Shown: positions 1 through 10,651, counted from the first letter of the stretch. The stretch: DNA of 64,000 nucleotides from Meira nashicola (GCA_001600355.1 BCJU01000004.1:806001-870000), one strand, 5' to 3'. Notes: generated by a model not told the origin, from the sequence alone. Numbers and translations: made by a program.

Positions 1-48
1 CCAACTTTGTGGCACTATGCACATCTTCTTTACATGTCTAGCTTGCAG

Positions 49-248
49 TGTCGCGCCTGCGCAGCGCCAAACGCCTAAAAGCGGGCAAATTCTACCGAGA
101 TCCAAAAAGGCGTCAAGAATTGCACCGACAAGTCGAGATGAACAGTATCGGTGGGGTTGAGGATGATCAAGATGGTATGATGTATATGTCGAAAGTGTCG
201 TTGGTCGTTGTGATCGAAGGTCTTCCATTGCATTGCATTGCTGAATGA
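49..248 (+). CDS. possible terminal exon of a gene entering from the left edge
   Basis: An open stretch of about 66 codons follows a pyrimidine-rich tract ending in TTGCAG at 43-48, which looks like a 3' splice acceptor. An in-frame stop at 39-41 rules out simple extension upstream, so if the exon is real the gene begins left of the window. The reading is strongly basic (SRLRSAKRLKAGKFYRDPKR) and then acidic (EDDQD), which is more protein-like than random AT-rich sequence. Its hydrophobic tail looks less convincing, and a donor-like GTATGA near 175 could end the exon early. The family is not recognised and no ATG start is visible. It may equally be non-coding. Confidence 0.3.
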
Positions 249-590
249 ATGTAGCATGACGATCATCAGTGACCATTTAGCGGCCAGTTGCGTCGTTGGC
301 CACATTCAAGTTGGCTACATATCGCTGATTCTGGTTGAGTGGTCCCCATTCGATGCCACATATCTTGCCTTCATTTCATTCGATTGCCTTTGAATCATTG
401 TCCAATTGCCATCTCCTGCTTTGCGCATTCTCCTTTCCACGAAACCAAAACCCCTTTTCCCCCTCCTGTCCCTTATTTCCTCGAAATTGTACTCACCTGT
501 ATAATAACAATTGATCTTCTTTACACAACAAGTTCTAGAAGGGGGTTTTATGAGGAGTTGATATTTATCTCCTCTACCCCGCCTCGTCGC

Positions 591-609
591 TGATGATGAT
601 GATGATGAT
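591..609. repeat. GAT trinucleotide microsatellite
   Basis: About six tandem GAT units lie in otherwise non-coding sequence. One frame would read as a run of methionines and another as a run of aspartates, which explains short spurious open frames here. Confidence 0.8.
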
Positions 610-1663
610 AATGAAAAGGTTTTTGAAAAAAAGAAGCCAGAGTTCAATTGATCGACAACCTATTCTCTTAGGCGGATTGTCGGATGACCCTGACGAGGAG
701 TAGGAACAGACATAAGCCTTTACGAGCAGTGCAGCACAGCTTAGTATCAAGAATTAAAATTTAACGGCCAATTCCAGACCAAGGAGAAAAGCAAGAGCGG
801 ATTGACATGCAGGTTAGATGCATATGCACTCTCCATTAATTAAAAAAAAACCATAATCAAACACAATGCAAATTTCAAGTGTTTGTGCATAATCATAGCA
901 TCTTGTGCTTCAAAAAGTCCAAGAGAAAAGCTGGCGCAAGGAGAAAGATAGAAGCTAAGCGGTTTTTACAAATTCCCCATTCCATTCGAGCAGCGCGCAC
1001 ATTAACGATGTCAAACAGACACGGGACGAAATAATCGAATTGTACAAAACGGCAAGTAACATTGTGCAGCAAAATTTCAGTCTTGTACGCGTACAGCTTC
1101 AAGTAGGTACATGCGTGCATATCGATTGTGTTTGTACATACGCTGGCGAATTGTGCCACTTTCTAAAAAAGTGATGCAAGTACTATTATAGGCATTGCAT
1201 ATCCGATCTTGATCAACAGCGGCAACTGGTGCAACTTGCAGCTTCCTCAAATTTCAACTCAGCAGCAATAAAGGAGGCTTGTGTGTGAACAACATTTTGT
1301 GATACAAATGTATACGTAAAAAAGCCACCTTATCCTAAGCGGCCCCTTTCTTAGACAATCAATCATGGAGAGACAAAGGTGATCACATCTTGTTTGGGGC
1401 ATAGAGTACGCTAAAAGGTCTCAAAAAGAAAGGGTAGAAAAAAGTGGTATGCTTGCCAAGACAGATGCACTCAAGAATACGCCTATCATGCAAATGCACT
1501 CGCATGCATGCACACTCGTTAGGCCCATAGTCTAGTTTTCAATTAAAAAGAGGCACGAGACGCCGTTTATTTTTAAAATCGGCATCGGTTGAATTCATTC
1601 TCCAAGCAAAAAATGTGATCATCGCTACATACTTTAAAGTCTCGCCGAGATCAGTTGATTCGG

Positions 1664-1695
1664 TTAGATTGATGAAGAGTTTCTTTTCAATCTAA
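1664..1695. repeat. inverted repeat, possible hairpin
   Basis: TTAGATTGA at 1664-1672 is followed 14 nt later by its exact reverse complement TCAATCTAA at 1687-1695. The ATTCGGT flank recurs on the right as ATTCGGT near 1702. It is not followed by a T-run like a Pol III terminator. The function is unknown and it could be chance. Confidence 0.5.
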
Positions 1696-3197
1696 TCTGT
1701 CAATTCGGTAAGATTTTTCTTTATTTTGAAAAAGAGAGCTTTAATATTGCGGAGCAGGAGTAATGATCAGAAAAAGGGGTTGTGGGGTCTATTGGTATGT
1801 CTAAAAGATCCTACTTGATTAGCAAATTCCGCTAAATCAAATTTAAGGCTCACAAATCCTAATTAGGGACCTTTCTGTTAGTATTAGCGTACAGATTAAG
1901 ATTCCAGATTGACCAAAAAGGAGAATAAAGAATCAGTATAAGAACAAGTTTGATGTCAAAAAAGATTCTTGTATACGTGAGCCTTACTAGAAGTGGGTTT
2001 AATAGGAGCGGGTTAGGACCCTTTTTTTTCTTCTTTTCTGCACGAAGGGTCATTTAGTGGATCAGACTAAACAATTGTGCAAGGAACGGGCAAAAGAACA
2101 GCACGGCGAACTGTATGTAGACTATACGCGTGCGTGCTTACTAGTTTTGCGCTTGTGTTAATGATTAGATTACTATTCATACCGTAGGCTTACATACTCG
2201 ATTTGAGACACGGATTGCGTGCATGCAGTGCTGCATTATATGCTTCGATGGCTTGCATAGTCTGGTACTTCGATAGACATTCTTTCAAAAGCGGAAGCGG
2301 AAGATAAAAAGATTTGGTTGTACATGATACTATTTTATTTGAAGTCAACTTATTTCTTCATTTGTACTCGAATGGATGTAAATACCAATTCTTTTTGCAA
2401 TCACATAATTTGATCACTGAGCTCGCAATATTTTTGCATGCTGTGGGGTAAGGAAAATAAACAAAAAAAAGTTGGGGCGGAGATTAGACCTTGAGAAGAT
2501 TTCTAATTATATACGCTAAAAATAAAAAATAGGAACGCAAATTCAACGGATTCTCAGGCCTTTTTTTTCTAGTGCCCCGCAAATTGTTATTTTATTACAG
2601 TACATCACACTTTAGTCTGCCGTTCAGCTTAATTAAAAGTCTTGTTTGATCATTGCTGGTTTAGTCGTATGGGACATTCGAAAAACTCCTTACATTTTTC
2701 CATTCGCCAGTTTTCAATCACCGAATAAGTATCGAAACACTTTTTTACATCACAATAAGAGAATTTTGTCATTTATCGAAATAGACTTTGTTCTTTATTA
2801 TCAGAGGTCGCCGTTGTCAGCTTCGCATTGATTAAAAGGTTGCCGTGGTTCAAAAAAACTTTATCTCGGCGAAACTTTTAGCCTTGAATTCTGACTCCGC
2901 GTACAAAGTATGTATTCTAGGCTATAGACTATATAAAATTCTAACCGAAGATAAAGAATGCAAGATTTACGCGTAAAAACGATCATTGTGTTGAACAACC
3001 ATTGTTTGGCGTGCGTGTAAATTTATCCGCTTGAGGGTGCATCGGTCCGACGCAAGAAAAATTTAAGCATAAAGAAGATCTGTCCAATAATTCGACCGAA
3101 CAAAGATGGAGTTTTAAGAAAGGCATTTGTAGATCATTCAGAAAGTTGCATACTTTTGATACGGTATAGATTAATATTATATTACAATATATGTACA

Positions 3198-5447
3198 TTA
3201 AGGTGACGGACTTCTCTTAGACCGCTTTGGCGATCGTGATGTAGATGATCGATCAGGGCTAAACGCATCACGAGCCGGCCTTCGACGTTTTGGTGGAGGA
3301 GAAGGTGTTCGTGATCGAGAATCCGAAAATGATCTTGAGCGAGAATAGGATCGCGAGTAAGATCTCCGTCTGCGTGGTGATGAAGAATAAGATCGGGAAC
3401 GCGACCTTCCACGACCACCAGGTGCTGGAGAATAAGATCGGGAATATGACCTTTTACGACGAGGTATTGGTGAATGAGATCGGGAACGCGACCATTCACG
3501 ACTACCAGGTGCTGGAGAATAAGATCGGGAATGCGAGTTTTTATGACGAGGTTGTGGTGAATAAGATCGGGAACGCGACCTTCCACGACTACCAGGTGCT
3601 GGAGAATAAGATCGGGAATACGACCGTTTACGATAACGAGGACGAGGTGAAGGTGAGCGGGTATAAGAGCGACTTGAGTCACTCAGATAAGAAGATGAGG
3701 AACTTGACGAGAGACTGGAATCGGAAGAGCTCTCTTCATCCAATTGTGCTTTTGCCAGTGCTTCCTCTCGAACAACTTTGAGATGTTCTCGCATTCCATC
3801 AGTCAATTGGGGAACACCGATACTGGTGAAAAAGTTAATTGAGAATCGGGTTGATTTAGGATCATCTCTTGGCATCATATTCTCAAATGCTTCTTGCATT
3901 GTCGGCTCTTTAAATCGTTCTATTAATGCTTTCATGCCCAACCTTTCTTTCATCTCTTGCATTAAAATTTTGATAAAAATACGCGAAGAGCTCGTTGTAT
4001 CTTCTTCCGTCATATGTACTACGGAAAAGCATGCCCAACTAATTCCATCAGCCGCAATGATCCAGCCAAAGAACCGTGCAATATTTCGCAACCGATTAGT
4101 TTCATATCGATGGATTGAATCGTAATAATTTCTGAAGCACAATTCAAACCCTTCCGACCAAACCCGATTCAATTTGCACATCCGTTCCCCAATCAAGCCA
4201 TAGAACTTGCTAAATGTCCTTTCCTGAGAGCAACACTCCACAACCATGTTGCACAATTCAATTTCTTGTCCCTCTGGAATGCTGAGCTTCATCAATTTGT
4301 GCACTGCTTCTTCAAATGCAGCAGATGACATAATTGTGAGGTAAATTGTTCTTCTCAAATTGATCAGATTGGTCTCTGTTCGATCTTGAATTTCCACACG
4401 TTCTTGATCAGCAGCTTCGTCCTTTTCTGCTTCACTCTCGTCATCACTCTCGCTTCCGGAACCTGATGATCCGCTAAACTCTTCGCCAAGAATTTCAGCT
4501 TTGATCTCTTTGTATCGCTCTTCATTCTCCAAAAAATCTGGATCTGCTCTAAAGACATTCAATGTTTCTTCGATCTTGACTTCATCATCCAAACCTATCT
4601 CATGCGTAATCTGATCGTCTTCCTCGACCAAATCAAGAGCTTCAAGCACACGTGGGTTGTCCTTGAAGCGTTCTCTTCGTACTTGTGAAAGTACTTCGAT
4701 CATGTACTGAACACGTTTGCTAATATCTCCTTCATACAACACCGCTCTAAATCGATCGAAGATGCTGTTATTTGCTTTTGGTGCTTCTTCGGCCAAGAAG
4801 GCACCCACTTCGCGCATGAAGCCTACTGCGATCTCCACACTATCGTCTGTCGGCTTCTCCAATAATAAAACCAAAATCTCTAAAGCCAAGATTTCGTGTA
4901 CAACTCTCTGATTGACTAGATGTGCGATAAACATCGAAGTCGCATGGCAAACGACTTTATCATTTCGTTTGAATGATCTTCGAAATTGGTTGACCAATCT
5001 ATTGACCAACAATTCACCTACCATTGGAAGCTTTGTATTTACAACCGATGCTAGTGCAGCAAAAACGGGTGTAAATGGCAAAGATTGCGATTGAGCTTTC
5101 ATGATTGATCTGCAAAACAATCCTCTTCCTCTTATCAAATTTGCACCTCCGAATAATTCTGGAATGATAAATTTTATATTTTCCATAGCAACTTTATTGA
5201 CCAAACCGGTAATACTCTTTTTCAAAGCGTCCCAATTCATACGTTGATATTCAACACTGCCAGGATCGGAAGATTGGGCTTCGGCCATCATTGCTCGTAA
5301 TCGAGCAGGTGGAATGTACGTTCCGCCTGCCCTCGTATTTGCCATTTTTGCCATCTCCTGTCGAATGGCTTCCCCTTTACCTCCATTTACGGCTGGCATG
5401 GAAGCCTGCCTTGAAGGGGATACGGATCCATCCGCAATCGAAGGCAT
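3198..5447 (-). CDS. CWC22: pre-mRNA-splicing factor CWC22
   Basis: A single-exon gene encodes 749 aa and starts at the ATG on 5447. The order of parts matches Cwc22/nucampholin: a short basic lead with the motif GGTYIPPARLRAMM, a MIF4G HEAT-repeat domain (about residues 70-260), an acidic linker (about 330-360), an MA3 domain (about 370-490) and a long Arg/Ser-rich tail. In the family, Cwc22 joins the Bact spliceosome, positions Prp2 activity and, in animals, loads eIF4A3. The RS tail contains a 29-residue unit repeated about three times (period 87 bp, roughly 3391-3650). The repeat also leaves other frames open on both strands, and these should not be called genes. The gene is divergent from the ALKBH6-like gene, with 236 bp between starts. 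Confidence 0.95.
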   Translation of the reverse strand: MPSIADGSVSPSRQASMPAVNGGKGEAIRQEMAKMANTRAGGTYIPPARLRAMMAEAQSSDPGSVEYQRMNWDALKKSITGLVNKVAMENIKFIIPELFGGANLIRGRGLFCRSIMKAQSQSLPFTPVFAALASVVNTKLPMVGELLVNRLVNQFRRSFKRNDKVVCHATSMFIAHLVNQRVVHEILALEILVLLLEKPTDDSVEIAVGFMREVGAFLAEEAPKANNSIFDRFRAVLYEGDISKRVQYMIEVLSQVRRERFKDNPRVLEALDLVEEDDQITHEIGLDDEVKIEETLNVFRADPDFLENEERYKEIKAEILGEEFSGSSGSGSESDDESEAEKDEAADQERVEIQDRTETNLINLRRTIYLTIMSSAAFEEAVHKLMKLSIPEGQEIELCNMVVECCSQERTFSKFYGLIGERMCKLNRVWSEGFELCFRNYYDSIHRYETNRLRNIARFFGWIIAADGISWACFSVVHMTEEDTTSSSRIFIKILMQEMKERLGMKALIERFKEPTMQEAFENMMPRDDPKSTRFSINFFTSIGVPQLTDGMREHLKVVREEALAKAQLDEESSSDSSLSSSSSSSYLSDSSRSYTRSPSPRPRYRKRSYSRSYSPAPGSRGRSRSRSYSPQPRHKNSHSRSYSPAPGSREWSRSRSHSPIPRRKRSYSRSYSPAPGGRGRSRSRSYSSSPRRRRSYSRSYSRSRSFSDSRSRTPSPPPKRRRPARDAFSPDRSSTSRSPKRSKRSPSP
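3391..3655 (-). repeat. 87-bp tandem repeat coding for RS units
   Basis: The motif GATCGGGAACGCGACC (plus-strand view) recurs at 3391, 3478 and 3565, an exact 87-bp spacing. Each unit encodes 29 residues starting SYSRSYSPAPG in the CWC22 tail, with a few substitutions between copies. The exact codon-multiple period suggests expansion by slippage or unequal crossover without loss of frame. Confidence 0.9.
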
Positions 5448-5683
5448 CTTCCAAATAGGGTGATTGTAATAAAGAAAAGCTGAGTTTATTTTCTAGTTTG
5501 ATGAAAAATACATAAATGCAGACGCGGTTTAGTTACGCCAATAACCCGATTTCCTTGTTGGATTGATTGGTTTGTTAAAGGACGCGTTGCCTGCATAAGA
5601 GAGCAGCTTAAATCCTTGCTGAAGAAATAATTTGTGGAGTTGATTAACTCCGCCATCCTCTTCATATCAAGTGATTTTTGATC
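5448..5683. promoter_or_regulatory. divergent promoter, CWC22 / ALKBH6-like
   Basis: A 236-bp interval lies between two outward-facing starts. It contains an ACGCGT hexamer at 5582-5587, the core of the fungal MBF (MCB) site. No clear TATA box is visible. The regulatory meaning is inferred from the motif only. Confidence 0.4.
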
Positions 5684-6887
5684 ATGGCTTCAGGCTCAAC
5701 AGATAGACAGCAGACGAATGAAGTCAAAAGTTATAAAAACCTTGCACCTCACAAGATTGTTCTTCCGGCAGATTTACTGAAAGATATACAGGATACAGAA
5801 GCCAAAGGGTGCTTGGATAATGATTCTTCAGATGGTTTCTTCTACATTCCAAATTTTATTAGCGAAGCAGAAGAAGAGCATATAATAAGCAAAGTTTGTT
5901 TTCCAAGATTGTATAATGATTCAATTCAACGCACAAAAGCTGATAAAATTCCCCCTCCTCTACTTACACGACAGATTCAATCAGCACCTCAGCCAAAATG
6001 GAGAACTTTGCATGCCAGAAGGTGAGTGTTTGCAATCAAAATTTGTACACAACCCTCCCCACCCAATAATTTTAGCTCACAATCGTTACTGAAGTGGTGA
6101 AAAAATTGGCAGATTACAGAATTGGGGTGGACAAGTAACAAAGCAAGCATTAATTGCCGAACAACTTCCCGACTTTTTGATATCATTTCCACCTTTAATC
6201 GAAAGAATACGCGAAACAGGAGCATTTAAAGGTAGTAAACATGGAGAGCCTAATCATTGCGTGAGTGAAGAGATGTAAATTGTGGGTAATGATACTTTCT
6301 CATGCATTTTTCATCTTGACATCACTACCAGCTTATGAATGAATATGAGCCAGGTCAAGGAATTTTAGTGAGTATACTAAGCGAAAAGGAAGTCAAATTT
6401 GGATTATGGCTAACTTGTCTCATTAATTCTATAGCCACATGAAGATGGAAGTGCATACTTTCCAACCGTTGCTACTGTCAGTCTGGGTGGTCATACCCTA
6501 TTAGATGTCTATCGATACGCTTCTCAAGATGCACAATCTGATAAAGACAAACCTGCGGATTTCTCTGCAAAAGCTCGTGAACAAAGTCCTCGATTTTCCA
6601 TTCTACAAGAACCGAGAAGCTTATTAATCACACAAGGAGCTGGATACAAATTCTTTTTACATGGTATTGCAGAACGAGAAACAGATGATAATAAACATCT
6701 TTCCACTGTCACAAATGGTGATATGATCGCTGATACGACTATTCGTGATACAATTAGGAAAGCAAAAGAAGCAGGCGATTCAAGCAATGATCACTCTTTG
6801 CAACGTCAATTACGATTTAGTCTAACTTTACGAGATGTTGAGCGTGTTGCTCCTAAGAATCTTATGGCAATGATGATGGGCAAATAG
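5684..6887 (+). CDS. ALKBH6-type 2-oxoglutarate/Fe(II) dioxygenase
   Basis: There are four exons: 5684-6021, 6113-6260, 6332-6367 and 6435-6887. All introns are GT-AG, and the spliced product is 324 aa. The joined exons restore RRLQNWGG and NEYEPGQGILPHEDGSAYFP, both hallmarks of ALKBH6. The HxD iron-binding pair is in PHEDG and the C-terminal RFSLTLRDVERV carries the 2-oxoglutarate-binding arginine. A 36-nt micro-exon (exon 3) ends just before the HxD motif, so missing it breaks the active site. Family knowledge points to an AlkB-like nucleic-acid dioxygenase of uncertain substrate. The ATG at 5684 is used because the codon two before it is TTG. Confidence 0.9.
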
Positions 6888-6974
6888 CAAATAAAAATTG
6901 CTTCTTTTATATGGCAGGCGGTATTAATACATGTACAATTTTATTTTTTATAATAGACAATAGCAAAGGATTGC

Positions 6975-7638
6975 TTAATAATATCCACGGAATCCTCTTC
7001 CACGACCGCGAGCTCGGAATGGTCTTCCTCTTCCTCTCCCTCTTCCTCTTCCACGAGCGGCTAAGCCAGGTAAATTTGTACGTTTTGCTGTTACTTTGAT
7101 TAACCTTCCACGAAATAAACTTTCGTTCATTGCCATTGCATTGGCAACCAAAGAAGGATCTGAAAATTCTACATAGGCATAACCTTTTGGATGACCAGTG
7201 AATTTGTCACATAAGATTGTAACACGATTAATTGTTCCACAAGACATGAAATGTTGTTGAATTTCTTCAGGTGTTGCACCATAATCGACCTGGGCAAAGG
7301 GAAAACAAGGGTCAGTACAACTATTCAAGCATATACTCATCTTTCGATCTACTCACATTTCCAACATAAACACTTCTACCATCCACTTCTTCTTTATCTT
7401 CTTCGTTCATTCCTGATTGTTGACCTTGATCACCTTCACTACTCTCTAATCCTCCACCCATTCCATTATTTGCTTCTTGTTGCATCTCTCTTAATTTTGC
7501 TGCTTCTGCTTCCATTTCTGCTACTCTTGCTTTCATTGCATCTAAAGCTGCTGAATCATCTACATCCTCTCCTACTCCTGCTCCTTGATGCGTTTCTCCT
7601 TCTACTGGTAAATCGAATTCGTTTGTCTGATTAGACAT
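6975..7638 (-). CDS. PAB2: polyadenylate-binding protein Pab2/PABPN1 type
   Basis: Two exons, 7638-7357 and 7289-6975, flank a 67-nt GT-AG intron and give 198 aa. The product has an acidic N-terminus, a short coiled coil (residues about 30-55, [14 protein letters not shown]), one RRM and an RGG/RG-rich tail ending GRGFRGYY. The intron falls inside RRM motif RNP2 (RSVYVGNV then DYGATPEEI), and RNP1 reads KGYAYVEF. This layout equals nuclear PABPN1 and S. pombe Pab2, which bind poly(A) tails, stimulate polyadenylation and feed RNA to the exosome. The arginine-rich tail is a likely methylation target. The gene ends 87 bp from the end of the ALKBH6-like gene (convergent). Confidence 0.93.
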
Positions 7639-8194
7639 GATTATGATCTTTTTGTTTGGTGATTATCAATGCAGAGAGAAAAAATAATAACAACAAATCA
7701 TCCTTTAAATCATACATATGTATTCCTTTTGTAGCAATTTTAAGGCGCCGATAACTTACAGCCCATTTAACGCACGCGCCTTCTCAATCACGTGCCCGGC
7801 CTGTTCTTTTGTCTTGCAGAATGAAAAGGGCGGCCTGGGAGACGGGGAAAGCTGAACTTAGAATATGTCGCTTAGAGAAAAAGTACTTAAAATTTGGTTT
7901 ATTCTTTTTGCTTGTGGTACGCCGGCTAAGAGTTTAAAATTGCTCGCTAAACCCGGGTCTTGTTGTTTTACCGGAACAAAAAAAAAGTGTGGGGAAACAG
8001 TTCCATTCAGCACAGAAATGAGAATTGTATTGCTAGGAACAAAAAAAAAGAGAAGAAGGCGGCTGTCTTTTTGAGAAAGTGCATACATTCGGCACCCGAA
8101 ACGCGGCTTTCTACATACCATCTTCCACTTTTTATATAAAATCAGATAATTGTGGCATTTCATTCTTTTCTTCTTCTTCCACGAACAGCAAAAG
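7639..8194. promoter_or_regulatory. divergent promoter, PAB2 / acyl-CoA synthetase
   Basis: This 556-bp AT-rich interval holds a CACGTG E-box at 7789-7794 within a short GC-rich patch (about 7741-7830). The right half has no recognisable element. Short open frames on both strands around 7860-8270 are chance frames overlapping the true start at 8195. Confidence 0.4.
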
Positions 8195-10033
8195 ATGTCT
8201 ACCTCCGTTCCAAAAACAGCTTTTCGTTCTTCGGAAGGGGTATATACCTCCCCATACGGTCCATTCAAGGATATCGAACCTTCAACGATGTACGAACATT
8301 TATGGGGAAAGCGAAATACGACTTTTGGAAAAGAAGGATCAGAAGAAAGGATTGCATTGATTGATTATACAACACAAATAAAGTATACAAGAAAAGAAGC
8401 TCGAAATCTTGTTATTCGATTAGCTGCAACATTAATAAAAACATATAATATTAAACCAGGTGATCATATTTTAATCTCTTATCCAACTTCTTCAATTTTT
8501 GCAATTTTAACTTCTGCTTGCTTTAGAGCAGGTATAATTATGGCAATGGCAAATCCTGCTTATACGCCCGAAGAACTTCGTCATGCTTGTCAAGTCGCAG
8601 ATGCAAAATTAATCCTAACTGCGACACCATTAAAACAAAGTTTTATGAAAGCAGGAGTAAATGAATCAATTATTGTTGATGCTCTTCCATCTGCTCAAAA
8701 CGGTCAAGGTTTATCAACTTTATGGAATAATATCTTAGAATCAGAAGAAGAATCAGAAAAGATTTTACAAGATGCAGGTTCGAATAATTTAAATTGGAAT
8801 GATGCTTGTGGTATCTTTTTCAGTTCAGGTACAACTGGATTACCAAAAGCCGTTCTTATTTCAAATAGAAACCTTGTCTCTCTTCGTACGGCTTTGACGA
8901 GTATTTCAGGTTGGAATGCAGATCCTCAATGGAACAAAGGTTGGCCAGCAAATATGGTAATCTTTTTGCCGGCTTTTCATATTGCCGGTTTAGCAACTCT
9001 AGTTTTAGGATTATCGGAAGGTGGAACGATTTGTTTTGCTTTATCTAATCCTATGGATTTGCAAATGGTAATGAAAGCCATTAAAGAATATAGACCAAGA
9101 TTACAAACTTTTGTTCCCCCACTTTTATTAGCTATCACTCGTTTTGGTTTAGCAGGTCCTAATGGATTCAAAGGTACATACGAATTCGTATATAGTGCTG
9201 CTGCACCTTTAGGTAAAGGTTTACAAGAAGAAGCACAAGAAAAACTTAAAGTCAGAATAGGTCAACTTTGGGGAATGTCTGAAACTACAGGAGCAGTAAC
9301 GGCTTCTGATCCATTAAAAAACGCACCAGGTGGAAGTTGTGGTCAAATTGTACCGGGAATGGAAATGAAATTTATCGATGAAGATGATAAGATTGTACCT
9401 CATGGTCAACCTGGTGAAGTGCTGGTACGTGGTCATTTGAATATGATCTGTTATTACAACAACGAGAAAGCGACAAAAGAAACTTTGACCGATGTAAGTG
9501 ATTTTATGCAATCCTGCTTTTTTTGTACTATACTAACTCCTTCCTTTTCATCTCTTCTTCAGGACGGTTGGCTTCGTACTGGTGATATCGGCTTCATGGA
9601 CGATGAAGGAATCTTGTACATCGTTGATCGCAGAAAAGAGCTGATCAAATACAAAGCCATGCAAATCGCTCCTGCTGAATTAGAAGGTATTTTATTAACA
9701 CATCCTTCTGTCATGGATGTAGGCGTAGTTGGTGTTGTGGGAGAAGATGCATCGATTGGTGAAGTACCAAGAGCATTTATTGTTTTAAGACCTGATCAAA
9801 AAGATGCAAAAGATGCACCTTCATTCGATCAAAAAAGTGGTAAAGCTTGTCAACCAAATCAAGGAAAAAAAGCAAAAGAAATCGAAGAATTTATCGCATC
9901 CAAAGTCACAAATTATAAGCGTTTGAGAGGAGGCGTAGTTTTCTTAGATGAAATCCCAAAGAATCCATCTGGAAAAATTCTTCGTAGATTTTTGCGCGAT
10001 ATGAGCAAGGCCGATGAAAAATCAAAGTTGTAA
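8195..10033 (+). CDS. peroxisomal acyl-CoA synthetase / 4-coumarate-CoA ligase-like
   Basis: Two exons, 8195-9493 and 9563-10033, give 589 aa. The P-loop signature SSGTTGLPKAV, the YSAAAPLG region, GMSETTG and the hinge motif DGWLRTGDIG identify an adenylate-forming acyl-CoA synthetase of the 4CL/luciferase branch. The conserved lysine for adenylation is in NPSGKILRR. The protein ends in SKL, a canonical PTS1 signal, so peroxisomal activation of a fatty or aromatic acid is likely. The exact acid cannot be read from sequence. The 69-nt intron has no in-frame stop and its removal restores the conserved TDDGWLRTGD join, so translating through it gives a false 23-residue insert. The ATG at 8195 gives a normal family N-terminus. 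Confidence 0.92.
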   Translation: MSTSVPKTAFRSSEGVYTSPYGPFKDIEPSTMYEHLWGKRNTTFGKEGSEERIALIDYTTQIKYTRKEARNLVIRLAATLIKTYNIKPGDHILISYPTSSIFAILTSACFRAGIIMAMANPAYTPEELRHACQVADAKLILTATPLKQSFMKAGVNESIIVDALPSAQNGQGLSTLWNNILESEEESEKILQDAGSNNLNWNDACGIFFSSGTTGLPKAVLISNRNLVSLRTALTSISGWNADPQWNKGWPANMVIFLPAFHIAGLATLVLGLSEGGTICFALSNPMDLQMVMKAIKEYRPRLQTFVPPLLLAITRFGLAGPNGFKGTYEFVYSAAAPLGKGLQEEAQEKLKVRIGQLWGMSETTGAVTASDPLKNAPGGSCGQIVPGMEMKFIDEDDKIVPHGQPGEVLVRGHLNMICYYNNEKATKETLTDVSDFMQSCFFCTILTPSFSSLLQDGWLRTGDIGFMDDEGILYIVDRRKELIKYKAMQIAPAELEGILLTHPSVMDVGVVGVVGEDASIGEVPRAFIVLRPDQKDAKDAPSFDQKSGKACQPNQGKKAKEIEEFIASKVTNYKRLRGGVVFLDEIPKNPSGKILRRFLRDMSKADEKSKL

Positions 10034-10226
10034 GATAAATAACACATCAATGAAATCCTGTTAATTTCCTTTTCTCTACCGCCTGAATGAAAGATAAAAA
10101 GCCTTAGACCTCCATAATTGTAAGCTGAAAAAATAATCGATTAAAAATACAACGTAATAATGACAAGTAGTTGCGTATACTGAAAGTGAAGCAACTGTAT
10201 TTTTTTGGTATTGTACTTGAAGTCCA

Positions 10227-10651
10227 TCATCTGTTCTTTGTCATACGGTAACTGAAACGTTTGCGTGTCGGTGCAAATTCTCCCAATTTATGACCAACCA
10301 TTTCTTCAGTAACAGAGATTGGAATATGATTTTTGCCGTTATGAACCAAAAATTTGAGTCTGAAGAGCAAGAATAAGTTGTGTGGGTGTATGTGATCAGA
10401 ATCCTTGCCACCCCATGCAATGCAATTTCTCAAATTACTCACCCTACAAAATTTGGAAGAATGGTACACGATCTTGCATTCGTTCGAATTGGTGTATTGT
10501 TCTTTAATGCTTGAGCGAGATTAGGAAAAGCGACAAAGAATGGGCCTGTAATGCAAGTTTCCGGGTCAGTCGTACGCATATATGTTGTGCAATTTACCTA
10601 CTACTTACCCTTCCATGCCGATCGAGCTCTCGCTATTGATGTCGGTATCAT
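10227..10651 (-). CDS. RSM19: mitochondrial small-subunit ribosomal protein uS19m
   Basis: Three small exons, 10651-10609, 10545-10443 and 10359-10227, splice to 92 aa. The joins restore [25 protein letters not shown] and [14 protein letters not shown]. The C-terminal exon reads [19 protein letters not shown], the diagnostic S19 core seen in bacterial and mitochondrial S19 proteins. All junctions are GT-AG (introns of 63 and 83 nt). The protein sits in the head of the small ribosomal subunit. Only the last exon stands out as an open frame, so the first two are easily missed. The length matches mitochondrial rather than cytosolic (uS19, about 145 aa) versions. Confidence 0.9.

Larger units (their letters stand above)
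249..3197. other. gene-poor region of about 2.9 kb
   Basis: No open reading frame here looks like a protein. The longest candidates (minus strand 315-647 and 893-1159) lack ATG starts and have random-looking composition. Visible structure includes a GAT trinucleotide run at 591-609, a 9-bp inverted repeat at 1664-1695, a CATGCATGC run near 1498-1513 and a 12-bp palindrome with an ACGCGT core at 2966-2977. The right end should include the CWC22 3' UTR. No tRNA, snRNA or 5S signature was recognised. The region could hold an untranslated transcript or a gene with very small exons, but I cannot support either. Confidence 0.6.

Noticed and set aside
593..700. Short ATG-led frame reading RFLKKRSQSSIDRQPILLGG to an acidic stop
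   Set aside because: It begins in the GAT microsatellite and would need an intron of about 400 nt to join the edge exon, far longer than other introns here. It is left unsupported.
315..1159. Two minus-strand open frames near the left edge
   Set aside because: Both start from non-ATG codons and lack domain-like composition.
3182..3781. Long open frames on both strands over the CWC22 tail (about 163-166 codons)
   Set aside because: They are produced by the 87-bp repeat, have no start context and mirror the RS-coding frame, so they are shadows.
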